DNA from: Chryseobacterium oranimense
GTDB lineage: Bacteria > Bacteroidota > Bacteroidia > Flavobacteriales > Weeksellaceae
Length of the DNA stretch: 64,000 nucleotides
Reading direction: 5' to 3'
Assembly: GCF_025244725.1 (NCBI RefSeq)
Contig: NZ_CP104203.1
Location: 186,001 to 250,000 of the forward strand
The position numbers and the translations under genes were made by a program. This document shows positions 52,673 through 60,764 of this stretch, piece after piece. The stretch's first letter is position 1. Each line of letters opens with the position of its first letter. The notes beneath the pieces are model-generated. The model saw only the letters and a program-made list of their open reading frames with translations, was not told the DNA's origin and did not search any database.

Positions 52673-54514
52673 TTAAAAATTAATTGTTGCATAAACACTG
52701 TAATTTCTCTTAGGCATCGGGTAAAGAGATACCGTCTGGTAATAGGTATCAGTTAAATTATTTACTTTAAATCCTAAAGTGTATTTTTTGAAAAGCGATG
52801 CAGAAATTCCGGCATTCAGAATAAAATACGGGTCAATGGCTGCAGATCTTTTTTCGTCGGATGTTGTATACGTAAGCCCGTTGAACATTCCCTGAGCATA
52901 TACTTTAAATAAAGAATACCCATACTCTATATTTCCGACTGCCTTGTGCATCGGAACATACATCCTCTGCAAATCAGTGTCTTTGTTAATTGATTTTGAA
53001 TACGTATAACCTCCGTCCAGCTTCAAAGCATGTTTACCGAAGGTTTTATTCCAGGTAACCTGCGATTCCAGACCGTAAGATTCAACCCTGTACGTATTAA
53101 ATGGGGCCCAGTATCCCAAAGAGGTCGGAAGCCAGTTGATCATGTTTTTGATATCCATATAATAAGGGCTTAGAGCGATTTTAAAATCTCCAAAGCTGAA
53201 TTCATGGTTCATATCAATATTTATAGAGGTTTCCGGGACCAGATCCAGATTTCCTCCCGGCTGCCAGTAAAGATCATTAAAAGAAGGATATCTGAAGTTT
53301 TTTGAAAAATTAATCCCGGTATGATACCATTTCACAGCATTCCATTTCCCTGAAAAAGAATACAGAAGGGGAGAAGAGATATCTTCTATAAAATCCTTTT
53401 TAATTCCCGCTTCAAAACGGAGATCTTTTGTGGCAAAATATCTGATCAGGCCGGATAATGAACCTACATTCCTGCTGATAGTTCCCAATCCGGATCCATA
53501 GCCTTTACCCTTATTCACCTGGAATTCCCCAATAGCATTGATGTTGATCTTTGGAGTGATGAAATAATTGAAATCATTTTTAAAAATATAATTCTTTCCT
53601 TCTGCGCCACTTGCTTTAGGCTGGTTAATATCTGCAAAATACTGGAAATTATCTTCTGTGTAAGCCATTTTCAGGCTGTTGGAAAGATTGCTTTTATGAA
53701 TGTCCCATGCAATCAGGCTTCTTAAAGTCTGTGCTTTATATTTTGTTTTATTGCCGTTCAGTTCGAAAATAGGATAATGCTGGGAGGCATCAAACATCTG
53801 ATTCTGCCATGAAATAGTCTGGTGGTCAGCAATTTTATAAGCTACGCCAATGTTGACCGAGGTATTATAATATCTTCCGTTAATATTGTGAAAACCTGTA
53901 TTTCCTACCACAAATTCAGGGACTTTATAATCATTTTGACTGGTTATATAGCTTCCCGAAACCTTTACACTTAATTTTTCATTACTGAAAGCAGCCTGTG
54001 CAAAATTATTATACGTATCAAAAGAAGCTGCTTCTGAAAAAACCGAAGCTTTAAAACCCCTGTTGAAATCCAGAATATTATTTAAATGAATACTTCCCCC
54101 GATAGCCCCGCTTCCATATACAACACTTCCACCGCCGGCTTTTATATCAATCTGATCATATCCAAACAATGGAATATTATTCACATCCCCTTGTCCCAAA
54201 AAGCTTGAGTTGATATTAATTCCGTTCCACACAAAAGCAGTCTGCTGAGCCGTTGTTCCCCGAAATGATGGTGAAGAAACAGCACCACGGCCATTTTCTT
54301 TAATGTAAATGGAAGACTGGAAGCGTAAAAGTTCAGATAGATTGGTTGAGTTTTTCTCAACATCTTTGGGAGTAATCGTACGGACCGGATGAAAAAGTTT
54401 TGCTTTTTTCATCTGGCTGTCGAAAATATAAACAGTGTCAACAGCTTTCTCCTGTCCGAAAAGAAAGCCGCCAAAAGACGAACAAAGCAGTAATAAAGAC
54501 CTTTTTATATCCAT
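52673..54514 (-). CDS. btuB: TonB-dependent cobalamin receptor (BtuB-like)
   Basis: The 613-aa precursor has a signal peptide (about residues 1-20, ending FLFGQ). The plug domain follows (about 40-150, with LSELLRFQSSIYIKENGRG, PSFRGTTAQQTAFVWNGI, and IDIKAGGGSVVYGSGAIGG). A beta-barrel then ends in YSVYATINF with the terminal Phe. It imports a substrate across the outer membrane with TonB energy. A cobalamin riboswitch lies directly upstream, so vitamin B12 or a related corrinoid is the expected cargo. The lipoprotein gene follows 13 bp later. Confidence 0.93.
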   Translation of the reverse strand: MDIKRSLLLLCSSFGGFLFGQEKAVDTVYIFDSQMKKAKLFHPVRTITPKDVEKNSTNLSELLRFQSSIYIKENGRGAVSSPSFRGTTAQQTAFVWNGININSSFLGQGDVNNIPLFGYDQIDIKAGGGSVVYGSGAIGGSIHLNNILDFNRGFKASVFSEAASFDTYNNFAQAAFSNEKLSVKVSGSYITSQNDYKVPEFVVGNTGFHNINGRYYNTSVNIGVAYKIADHQTISWQNQMFDASQHYPIFELNGNKTKYKAQTLRSLIAWDIHKSNLSNSLKMAYTEDNFQYFADINQPKASGAEGKNYIFKNDFNYFITPKININAIGEFQVNKGKGYGSGLGTISRNVGSLSGLIRYFATKDLRFEAGIKKDFIEDISSPLLYSFSGKWNAVKWYHTGINFSKNFRYPSFNDLYWQPGGNLDLVPETSINIDMNHEFSFGDFKIALSPYYMDIKNMINWLPTSLGYWAPFNTYRVESYGLESQVTWNKTFGKHALKLDGGYTYSKSINKDTDLQRMYVPMHKAVGNIEYGYSLFKVYAQGMFNGLTYTTSDEKRSAAIDPYFILNAGISASLFKKYTLGFKVNNLTDTYYQTVSLYPMPKRNYSVYATINF

Positions 54515-54559
54515 ACTATTTTACTTTTCCTCCGAAAGTAATCCATTTTTAGTTATAAT

Positions 54560-54705
54560 TTTGGCAGGTCTCCTGACTTTCGCTTTCTGCACCTTCCCGT
54601 ATGAACAGTGGTTTTTTGCAGAAAATCTTATTGCGATCTACAGTTGCGGGGACAGTTTGGGCATCGCACCCAATTCCCTATTATTTCCAAAATGCTGGAA
54701 ACCAA
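54560..54705 (-). promoter_or_regulatory. Cobalamin riboswitch
   Basis: Read on the minus strand the region has the conserved B12 elements in order: GGGAA, GGTGCGATGCCC, the ACTGTCCCCGCAACTGTA core, and GTCAGGAGACCTGCC (the B12 box and kissing-loop partner). It ends about 45 bp before the btuB start, so binding of adenosylcobalamin can hide the translation start or end transcription early. Confidence 0.93.
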
Positions 54706-54713
54706 AATTTTTG

Positions 54714-54743
54714 CAAAGATAACTTTTTATATGTATTTCACAA
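54714..54743 (-). promoter_or_regulatory. Promoter of the riboswitch-btuB transcript
   Basis: On the minus strand a -33 TTG (54741-54743) and a -7 TATCTTTG (54714-54721) are 19 bp apart, and the riboswitch starts about 8 bp downstream. Confidence 0.65.
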
Positions 54744-54885
54744 AAAGGGAAAAAAATGAATGATAAGGTCAATAGTGAATGGTCAATTTTGCTTCGCAAG
54801 ACAACACAGATATATGAATTGAATGAATTTTTTCAAACCAACTATTCACTCGCAAAGCAAAATTTACAATTGACAAAATTTCATC
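54744..54885. other. Gap with imperfect inverted repeat
   Basis: A MITE-like pair of short arms lies at about 54769-54801 and 54841-54874 (TTTTGCTTCGCAAG against CTCGCAAAGCAAAA, with GTCAA ends). No gene is seen. It follows the cdd stop and precedes the riboswitch promoter. Confidence 0.45.
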
Positions 54886-55368
54886 TTACAAAAATGATGA
54901 ATCGAAATAAAAAGGCAACAGATCTTTAATAGAATGAACCTTCACTACCTCGTCATTCATGCTTGAAAAATAAAGGTCTATGTTTTCACTTTGTTTTGTC
55001 TCATATTCTATTAAACTTTGTCTGCAGGCTCCGCAAGGAGGGATCGGAGGATTTTTCTCATGGAATTCCTTTGGTCCTCCCACTACAAAAATTTTCTTAA
55101 CCTTTACATCAGGAAAATTAGCGGCTACCCAGAAAAGAGTCGTTCTTTCCGCGCATAGTCCCGATGGATAGGCTGCATTTTCCTGGTTGTTACCCGAATA
55201 AATTTCACCGTTTTCCAGCAGAACAGCACATCCTACAAGGAAGTTCGAGTAAGGTGCGTAGGCATTTTCACGGGCCTGTTTGGCACTCTCGAACAGTTTT
55301 TTTTCTATATCGTTCAGTTCGCTGCTGTTTTTAAAGTGCTCGTAACTGATCTGTATGTCTTTTTTCAT
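54886..55368 (-). CDS. cdd: Cytidine deaminase
   Basis: The 160-aa zinc enzyme deaminates cytidine and deoxycytidine to uridine. The zinc and proton-transfer motif GLCAERTTLFW (Cys-Ala-Glu) lies at about residues 71-81, and the second pair is in PPCGACRQSL near 112-121. The N-terminal YAPYSNFLVGCAVLLENGE is typical. Its length fits the homotetrameric form. It stands alone on the minus strand and is divergent from the OYE gene. Confidence 0.94.
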   Translation of the reverse strand: MKKDIQISYEHFKNSSELNDIEKKLFESAKQARENAYAPYSNFLVGCAVLLENGEIYSGNNQENAAYPSGLCAERTTLFWVAANFPDVKVKKIFVVGGPKEFHEKNPPIPPCGACRQSLIEYETKQSENIDLYFSSMNDEVVKVHSIKDLLPFYFDSSFL

Positions 55369-55471
55369 ATATTAGTCATGACTAAAAAAGGGGGGCTAAA
55401 AGTACTCCTTTTTCGCCAATTGAACAATGTTTTTTATTCATCCATTAAATTGAAAATTCAAAAAAAATAAA

Positions 55472-56524
55472 ATGCTGTATACACCAATAAAATTTAGAAA
55501 TGTAGAACTGAAAAACAGATGGGTAATGTCTCCCATGTGCATGTATTCTTGTGAAAACGGGATGGCCAATGATTTCCATTTTGTACACTACGGAAGCCGG
55601 TCACAAGGAGGAATCGGTCTGATCATGGTAGAAGCCACAGGTGTAGAGCCTCGGGGAAGAATTACCAACCACTGTATGGGAATCTGGAACGATCAGCAGG
55701 CAGAGGAACTGAAAAAAATCGTTGACTTTGTCCATGCCCGTTCAGAAAGTAAAATAGGAATTCAGCTTGCACATGCCGGGAGAAAAGGATCCACCTGGAA
55801 CAATATACAGATTCCCGTAGAAGAAGGCTGGGAAACAGTTGCCCCCAGCGGTATTCCTTATCATCCCTCCGAAAGGATTCCCCATGTTCTCACAGTTGAC
55901 GAGATCAGAGAACAGGTTCAGAATTTTAAAGATGCAGCCCGAAGAGCGGTAAAGGCAGGATTCGATATCATAGAAATTCATGGTGCACATGGATACCTCA
56001 TCCATCAGTTTTTATCACCACTTTCCAACATCAGAACAGACGAATATGGGGGAAGCTTTGAAAACAGAACCCGCTTTCTGGTGGAAATTGTTGATGCCGT
56101 TAATGAAGTACTGAATGAAAATACAGCCCTTTTTGTAAGGATTTCCGGTACTGAGTATGCCGAAAACGGATGGAATATCAATGACAGTACGGAACTTGCC
56201 AAAGTGTTAAAAGAACATTCTGTAGATCTGATAGATGTTTCAAGCGGAGGAAATATTCATGGTGCAAAAATACCTGTGTTTGATGGATATCAGGTTCCTT
56301 TTGCCTCGCAGGTCAGAAGGGAATCCGGGATCAGAACCGGAGCAGTGGGATTAATCACTAAAATTGAGCAGGCCGAAGAAATATTGGAAAAAGAGGATGC
56401 AGACCTTATATTTATAGCGAGAGAGATTTTAAGGAATCCTTATATTGCTGTTCAGGGCTCTTTTGAAATGAAGGCTGACTGCTTTTTTCCTCATCAGTAT
56501 ACAAGAGCGAAAATTTCATCGTAA
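55472..56524 (+). CDS. Old Yellow Enzyme family NADPH:flavin oxidoreductase (YqjM-like)
   Basis: The 350-aa FMN TIM-barrel enzyme reduces activated alkenes such as enones. It has the YqjM-class features: SPMCMYSCENG with the flavin-tuning Cys, the substrate-binding HGAHGYL His pair (near residue 172), and PLSNIRTDEYGGSFENRTRF. An RILR-type FMN phosphate site and a C-terminal Arg segment are present. It is soluble. The DUF2752 gene begins 6 bp after its stop. Confidence 0.92.
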   Translation: MLYTPIKFRNVELKNRWVMSPMCMYSCENGMANDFHFVHYGSRSQGGIGLIMVEATGVEPRGRITNHCMGIWNDQQAEELKKIVDFVHARSESKIGIQLAHAGRKGSTWNNIQIPVEEGWETVAPSGIPYHPSERIPHVLTVDEIREQVQNFKDAARRAVKAGFDIIEIHGAHGYLIHQFLSPLSNIRTDEYGGSFENRTRFLVEIVDAVNEVLNENTALFVRISGTEYAENGWNINDSTELAKVLKEHSVDLIDVSSGGNIHGAKIPVFDGYQVPFASQVRRESGIRTGAVGLITKIEQAEEILEKEDADLIFIAREILRNPYIAVQGSFEMKADCFFPHQYTRAKISS

Positions 56525-56530
56525 TAAAAA

Positions 56531-56827
56531 ATGAAAGTTGAAGACTTTATGCTCACGTGTCCCAGCAAGAGGTTTCTGGGAATAGAATGTTTGGGATGTG
56601 GTGCCCAGAGGGCAGTTATGCTGGTATTTGAAGGAAAGTTTTCAGAAGCTTTTCATATGTATCCGGCAGTTTACACATTATTGCTGTTCTTTTTCACATT
56701 AGGCATAAGTTTTCTGGATAAAAAAAGAAAATACGCAGGTATTCTGATGGCCTTGATTGTTATCAATCTGGTTATTATGGTTATATCCTATTATTATAAA
56801 CATTTTTATATCCATTCTCATTTATAA
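56531..56827 (+). CDS. DUF2752 membrane protein
   Basis: The 98-aa protein has the DUF2752 hallmark CPSKRFLGIECLGCGAQRA near the N-terminus, with three Cys in a C-x8-C-x2-C-like pattern, and HMYPAVYTLL downstream. Two hydrophobic helices follow (about residues 43-60 and 68-90). The function of the family is not known. It starts 6 bp after the OYE gene and may be co-transcribed with it. Confidence 0.88.
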   Translation: MKVEDFMLTCPSKRFLGIECLGCGAQRAVMLVFEGKFSEAFHMYPAVYTLLLFFFTLGISFLDKKRKYAGILMALIVINLVIMVISYYYKHFYIHSHL

Positions 56828-56946
56828 AATAAGGCAGAAACTATATTTTTTTAACCCTTATTCAAGATGAGTAGAAAAAAAGTCGTAGAATTACTACAAA
56901 ATGTAAATCTCTCGGGTGAAAATTTTTTAGATTAGAGCATGAAGTT

Positions 56947-56954
56947 TATCTTTG
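56947..56954 (+). promoter_or_regulatory. -7 box of the T6SS tssD gene
   Basis: TATCTTTG matches TANNTTTG and lies 51 bp before the tssD ATG. No clear -33 TTG was found. Confidence 0.45.
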
Positions 56955-57005
56955 TTAGACAAACTTTAAGAATCGTATAATCATTAATGATTAAAATGTA
57001 AGAAT

Positions 57006-57410
57006 ATGGCAGGAAATTCAAGAGGAATCTTAAAATTCAATGGAGGCGAAGGACAAAAATTGCTAAAACTTAACTATAACGTATCAAGGTCTACAGATGT
57101 TTCAGGACGTGTAGCATCCGACCCTTCAAATGCTTTGATCAAAATAACCATTGAAGCAACTGAAAAATCGGATATTCTGGAAAGTCTTTTGAACAGTAAA
57201 TATAAGCCGACCAGCGGTGAAGTTACATTCAATAAGTCTCACGAAGAAGGAACATTGATTACCCTGAAATGGGAAAACGGATACGTAATCCACCACGAAG
57301 TGGATTTTGATGCTATTGACAGCAACAATATGCTGGTAAGCTTTGTAGTAAGCGCAGAAAGCATTACTTATGGAAATTCACTATATGACGGATTCTGGCC
57401 ATTAAGCTAG
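57006..57410 (+). CDS. tssD: T6SS tube protein TssD (Hcp-like)
   Basis: The 134-aa protein matches Bacteroidota TssD/Hcp: GNSRGILKFNGGEGQKLLKL at the start, VSRSTDVSGRVASDPSNALI, and an ending in ESITYGNSLYDGFWPLS. Hcp hexamers form the inner tube that is shot into neighbouring cells. It is probably made in excess and exported. The vgrG gene follows 158 bp later, after a terminator, so tssD is a separate unit at the start of the T6SS island. The rest of the T6SS is not in this window. Confidence 0.92.
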   Translation: MAGNSRGILKFNGGEGQKLLKLNYNVSRSTDVSGRVASDPSNALIKITIEATEKSDILESLLNSKYKPTSGEVTFNKSHEEGTLITLKWENGYVIHHEVDFDAIDSNNMLVSFVVSAESITYGNSLYDGFWPLS

Positions 57411-57434
57411 AGCCGGAATAGTACAAAATACAAA

Positions 57435-57465
57435 GAGACTGTCCCTCAAGACGGTCTTTTTTTAC
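57435..57465 (+). terminator. Terminator after tssD
   Basis: AGACTGTC pairs with GACGGTCT (one G-U pair) around a 6-nt loop, followed by a run of T, 25 bp past the stop. Confidence 0.75.
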
Positions 57466-57568
57466 CTGTTGTGAACGCTATTTTCTAACAAGGAATCTTT
57501 GTTTATTCTCAAAAATTCCCGATTGGATGAATAATATACACATTTTAACACAAATCACTTTATAAAAT

Positions 57569-59500
57569 ATGTCTACTACACCAGAAAACTCAAACGGAAA
57601 AGCTTTTCGACCGTCACAAAATGCAGACGGGGTATCCGAAAATCATCATGCCGGTATCAACCGTCTGGTAAAACTTTCCTTAGTTATAGAAGGAAAAATT
57701 ATCAAATTTTATAAGCATTTTAAGCTTAGGCAGAGTACTCAGCGTCATCATGAATTTACCCTTATCCTGGCGCATGATACTTTAGGAGACCGCCAGACGC
57801 ACTCGCTGGAAGAAGCCAATAAATTCCTTGGAAAACGTCTCACGGCAGTCATTTCCTATAAAGATATAGATAACAGTCCCGAAAGAACATTTGTGGGTAT
57901 CATTACCGGAGTAGCTTTCAGCCAGGAAAAGATGAGCCTGGGGAATATTGTGCTTACAGGATGCAGCCCTACTATTCTTCTGGATGGTGCTTCCCATATC
58001 CAGAGCTTTGGAGGAAGCCAGCCGGTGAATGTCGGAATCATTGCAGAAGAGGTTATCAAGCAGGGAATTGATAAAAACCGCTTTGATATCAGGGTCGATG
58101 CCAATAACTTCTCGCAGATCATCTACAGCAGCCAGTACGATGAGACTCACTACAATTACCTCGCAAGAATGGCTGAAGCCTATGGTGAACAGTTTTTTTA
58201 TGACGGTGAAGTACTTCATTTCGGGAAACTTCCACCTCAGAACAAACCTATTATCCTGACCTACGGAAGCAGTGCCAACGATATTAAAGTTGAACTGAAA
58301 GCCATCCACACCAAGCCTCAGTTTTACGGGTACAACAGCAATAAAAATGAAAAGCTCACTTCCGGCTCAACGCCTATTCAGCACGTAAGCGATATGGCAA
58401 AAACAGCTTATGAGCATAATAACAATATTTACAAAACTCCTGCACTTCAGATAGCACCTATCAAAGCTTCCACCCATCTGGATGTGGAATACTCTCAGAA
58501 GAGTGCTTCAGGAAGTGCGGCTGTGAACGTTTTTTCCATTTCAGGAAACACAACGGTTCCATTTCTTCATCCCGGATGTATTGCAGATGTTCAGATGCGC
58601 AAGCAGGACTCCAATGAAACCTCCTATTTTACAAGAATCATGATTACGGAAGCTGAGCATGAGATCGACACTATAGGCCATTATAAAGGAAGCTTTGCAG
58701 GAATAGCAGCAGATACCGGATTTCTTCCCAGACCGGAATATAAAATCCCTAAAGCGGAACCGCAAACTGCAGTGGTAATATCCAATACAGATCCCGAAGG
58801 ACAAGGCAGAATACAGGTTCAGTTTGACTGGCAGACCAGTGATACCACACATTTTATCAGAATGATGAGTCCCGATGCGGGCGGAACAGATCAGATCACG
58901 CAAAACAGAGGATATGTGGCCATTCCGGAAGTGGGAGATCAGGTGATGGTGAACTTTGTCCACAGCCATCCCGACAGACCTTTTGTAATGGGAGGAATGT
59001 TCCATGGTGGAATAGCCTTGGGCGGAGGTGTCAACAATCACCTGAAATCTATCCAGACCAGAAGCGGAATCAGAATTTTAATGAATGATGAAGAAGGAAG
59101 CGTAAAAATCATGGATCCGAGTGGAAACATCTATTTCATGGATGGTGCCGGGAATATAAGCATGAAAGCTCCTAAAAACTTTACACTGAATGCAGGAGAT
59201 AATATCAATATCACGGCAGGAAAAGAAATTTCGATCAGTGCAGGAGAAGGAATCAACAGTTCTGCCAATAACAGTATCATTTCTACAGCAGGAAAAGATA
59301 TTGTACAGACAGCTTCCGGTGATATCCGCGAATCTTCGGACACCAGAACCGAAATGGTGGAAAAAGAATTCAGAAGACAGTCTGAAACGTCCAATGAAAT
59401 AGCCGGAGAAATATCCATGTTCAGTGAGCTTGAAAACATGACGATGCAGAGTGGGAAGATTGTGGAATTCAACAGTGCTGAAAAATCAAAACTTTTCTGA
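57569..59500 (+). CDS. vgrG: T6SS spike protein VgrG (TssI)
   Basis: The 643-aa protein has the gp27-like base (about residues 25-370; VKLSLVIEGKIIKFYKHFKL, then RQSTQRHHEFTLILAHD). A gp5-like OB domain lies near 400-490 (AVVISNTDPEGQGRIQVQFDW, then GYVAIPEVGDQVMVNFVHS). The C-terminal part is repetitive (AGDNINITAGKEISISAGEG) and ends in an acidic, Met-rich tail. It forms the tip of the T6SS tube and carries effectors. The genes directly after it are candidate cargo. Confidence 0.94.
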   Translation: MSTTPENSNGKAFRPSQNADGVSENHHAGINRLVKLSLVIEGKIIKFYKHFKLRQSTQRHHEFTLILAHDTLGDRQTHSLEEANKFLGKRLTAVISYKDIDNSPERTFVGIITGVAFSQEKMSLGNIVLTGCSPTILLDGASHIQSFGGSQPVNVGIIAEEVIKQGIDKNRFDIRVDANNFSQIIYSSQYDETHYNYLARMAEAYGEQFFYDGEVLHFGKLPPQNKPIILTYGSSANDIKVELKAIHTKPQFYGYNSNKNEKLTSGSTPIQHVSDMAKTAYEHNNNIYKTPALQIAPIKASTHLDVEYSQKSASGSAAVNVFSISGNTTVPFLHPGCIADVQMRKQDSNETSYFTRIMITEAEHEIDTIGHYKGSFAGIAADTGFLPRPEYKIPKAEPQTAVVISNTDPEGQGRIQVQFDWQTSDTTHFIRMMSPDAGGTDQITQNRGYVAIPEVGDQVMVNFVHSHPDRPFVMGGMFHGGIALGGGVNNHLKSIQTRSGIRILMNDEEGSVKIMDPSGNIYFMDGAGNISMKAPKNFTLNAGDNINITAGKEISISAGEGINSSANNSIISTAGKDIVQTASGDIRESSDTRTEMVEKEFRRQSETSNEIAGEISMFSELENMTMQSGKIVEFNSAEKSKLF

Positions 59501-59501
59501 T

Positions 59502-59672
59502 ATGGCCATCATCAAAACAGCTAAAAATATACAGATAAAAGTCACAGACTCTTATCATCTGAGTGTGGGCAAAAAAGCTGAAAAAATTGCTCAGAAAATT
59601 AATGTAGAGGCACAGAAAAATAACCTTGTTTTGGCAAGCAACAAGAAAATAATGTCTCATGGAAACAAGTAA
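59502..59672 (+). CDS. Small protein (56 aa) after vgrG
   Basis: A 56-aa Lys-rich protein that begins 1 bp after the vgrG stop and overlaps the DUF2931 lipoprotein gene by 14 bp. It opens AIIKTAKNIQIKVTDSYHLS and ends ASNKKIMSHGNK. The tight spacing implies coupled translation. It resembles a detached piece of a VgrG-linked adaptor, but I cannot name the family. An earlier in-frame ATG inside vgrG is less likely. Confidence 0.6.
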   Translation: MAIIKTAKNIQIKVTDSYHLSVGKKAEKIAQKINVEAQKNNLVLASNKKIMSHGNK

Positions 59673-60711
59673 AATAAGAATTCTTATTCTTTTTATTCTT
59701 AGTAGTTTCTCATTAATCAATTGTCAAAATAAAAAAATGGAACAGAAATACAGCTGGCTGGGAACCCTTTCGGCACCAGAGGAATACCCGATGGAAATTT
59801 ATAAAGGAGCCATCATTGCAGACGATTTCACCTACGGTTTTGATGCCATTTGGGGTACGCAGAATACAGGATGGGGAAATGAGGGCGGAACCATGAGTGT
59901 AGAAACCAGCCAGATGGATATTCCCAACAAACTGGAATTTACCTGGTATTCTCTGGTGGAAAATAAATTCTATACCGGAAAATGGGATCTGGATAAACAA
60001 AAAATAAAAGATCTCTTTGATAAAGGTTTTATAGACCAGGATAATGGTAAGAAAACCACCTACAGCAATTTTATTGTCGGGCTTGCACCCAAAGGACGTT
60101 TAGTTCTTTGGATCAACGGTCCGGGAAATCAGAAGGAAGTGGGTGTTTTTCAGGCTCATGATACCGTTATTACCAGGGAAAAAGCATACGAAAACGCACA
60201 ATATATGCTGAAGGATGGCTTTGCAGACAGAATGCTGAAAGATCCGTCCTATGAAACATTTAAGCCGGAAATCAGAGCTAAAATAGAAAAAGAAGGCTAT
60301 CCCGATCCGGATATTTATGAGATTTACAGAGAGAAATATAACTGGAAACCATCAGTGATTTTGCCGGAAGGCAGCGAATGGATCGACTTTGGGTTTAATA
60401 ATTATAACGGTGAGCAGGAAAATCTTTTCGGAGAAAGCCTGAAGACGGACGCCTATAAAAAAAGAGCTGTTCCAAAATTCTGTGGCTTCTATTGGAGAGA
60501 TAAGAATAAAAACAGATATGCAGTGTGGATAGACTCTTTTGACGAGAAAGAAATATTTGAATTATTCCGGAAGCTCGGAAAAGAAAAAGATATAGATCTT
60601 GTCATTAAAGTCCGTGCAGATAATACAGGAGCTGTCCTGTCGTTAAAAAGCGGAAACGAAGAATTGCCGGTTACAAAAGCAAAGATCAGGGTTTCAGGTA
60701 AAATAGAGTAG
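59659..60711 (+). CDS. DUF2931 lipoprotein (possible T6SS immunity)
   Basis: The 350-aa precursor has a signal peptide with a lipobox-like LINC (Cys near residue 22), so it should be anchored in a membrane. The DUF2931 domain includes EYPMEIYKGAIIADDFTYG, GWGNEGG, FTWYSLVENKFYTGKWDLD and RLVLWINGPG. A second half (residues 215-350) has a WIDFGFNNYNGEQEN segment and may repeat the fold. DUF2931 lipoproteins are commonly found next to T6SS and other toxin genes in Bacteroidota. Immunity to the DUF2235 effector is suggested by the position only. Confidence 0.82.
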   Translation: METSKIRILILFILSSFSLINCQNKKMEQKYSWLGTLSAPEEYPMEIYKGAIIADDFTYGFDAIWGTQNTGWGNEGGTMSVETSQMDIPNKLEFTWYSLVENKFYTGKWDLDKQKIKDLFDKGFIDQDNGKKTTYSNFIVGLAPKGRLVLWINGPGNQKEVGVFQAHDTVITREKAYENAQYMLKDGFADRMLKDPSYETFKPEIRAKIEKEGYPDPDIYEIYREKYNWKPSVILPEGSEWIDFGFNNYNGEQENLFGESLKTDAYKKRAVPKFCGFYWRDKNKNRYAVWIDSFDEKEIFELFRKLGKEKDIDLVIKVRADNTGAVLSLKSGNEELPVTKAKIRVSGKIE

Positions 60712-60764
60712 ATTCCGGCTGTCAAAAGTTTACAAACCATCTGCCAATAAATAAAATAAGAACC

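Noticed and set aside
58541..59041. 166-aa minus-strand frame opposite vgrG
   Set aside because: Shadow of the VgrG OB-domain coding region, His- and Cys-rich by chance.
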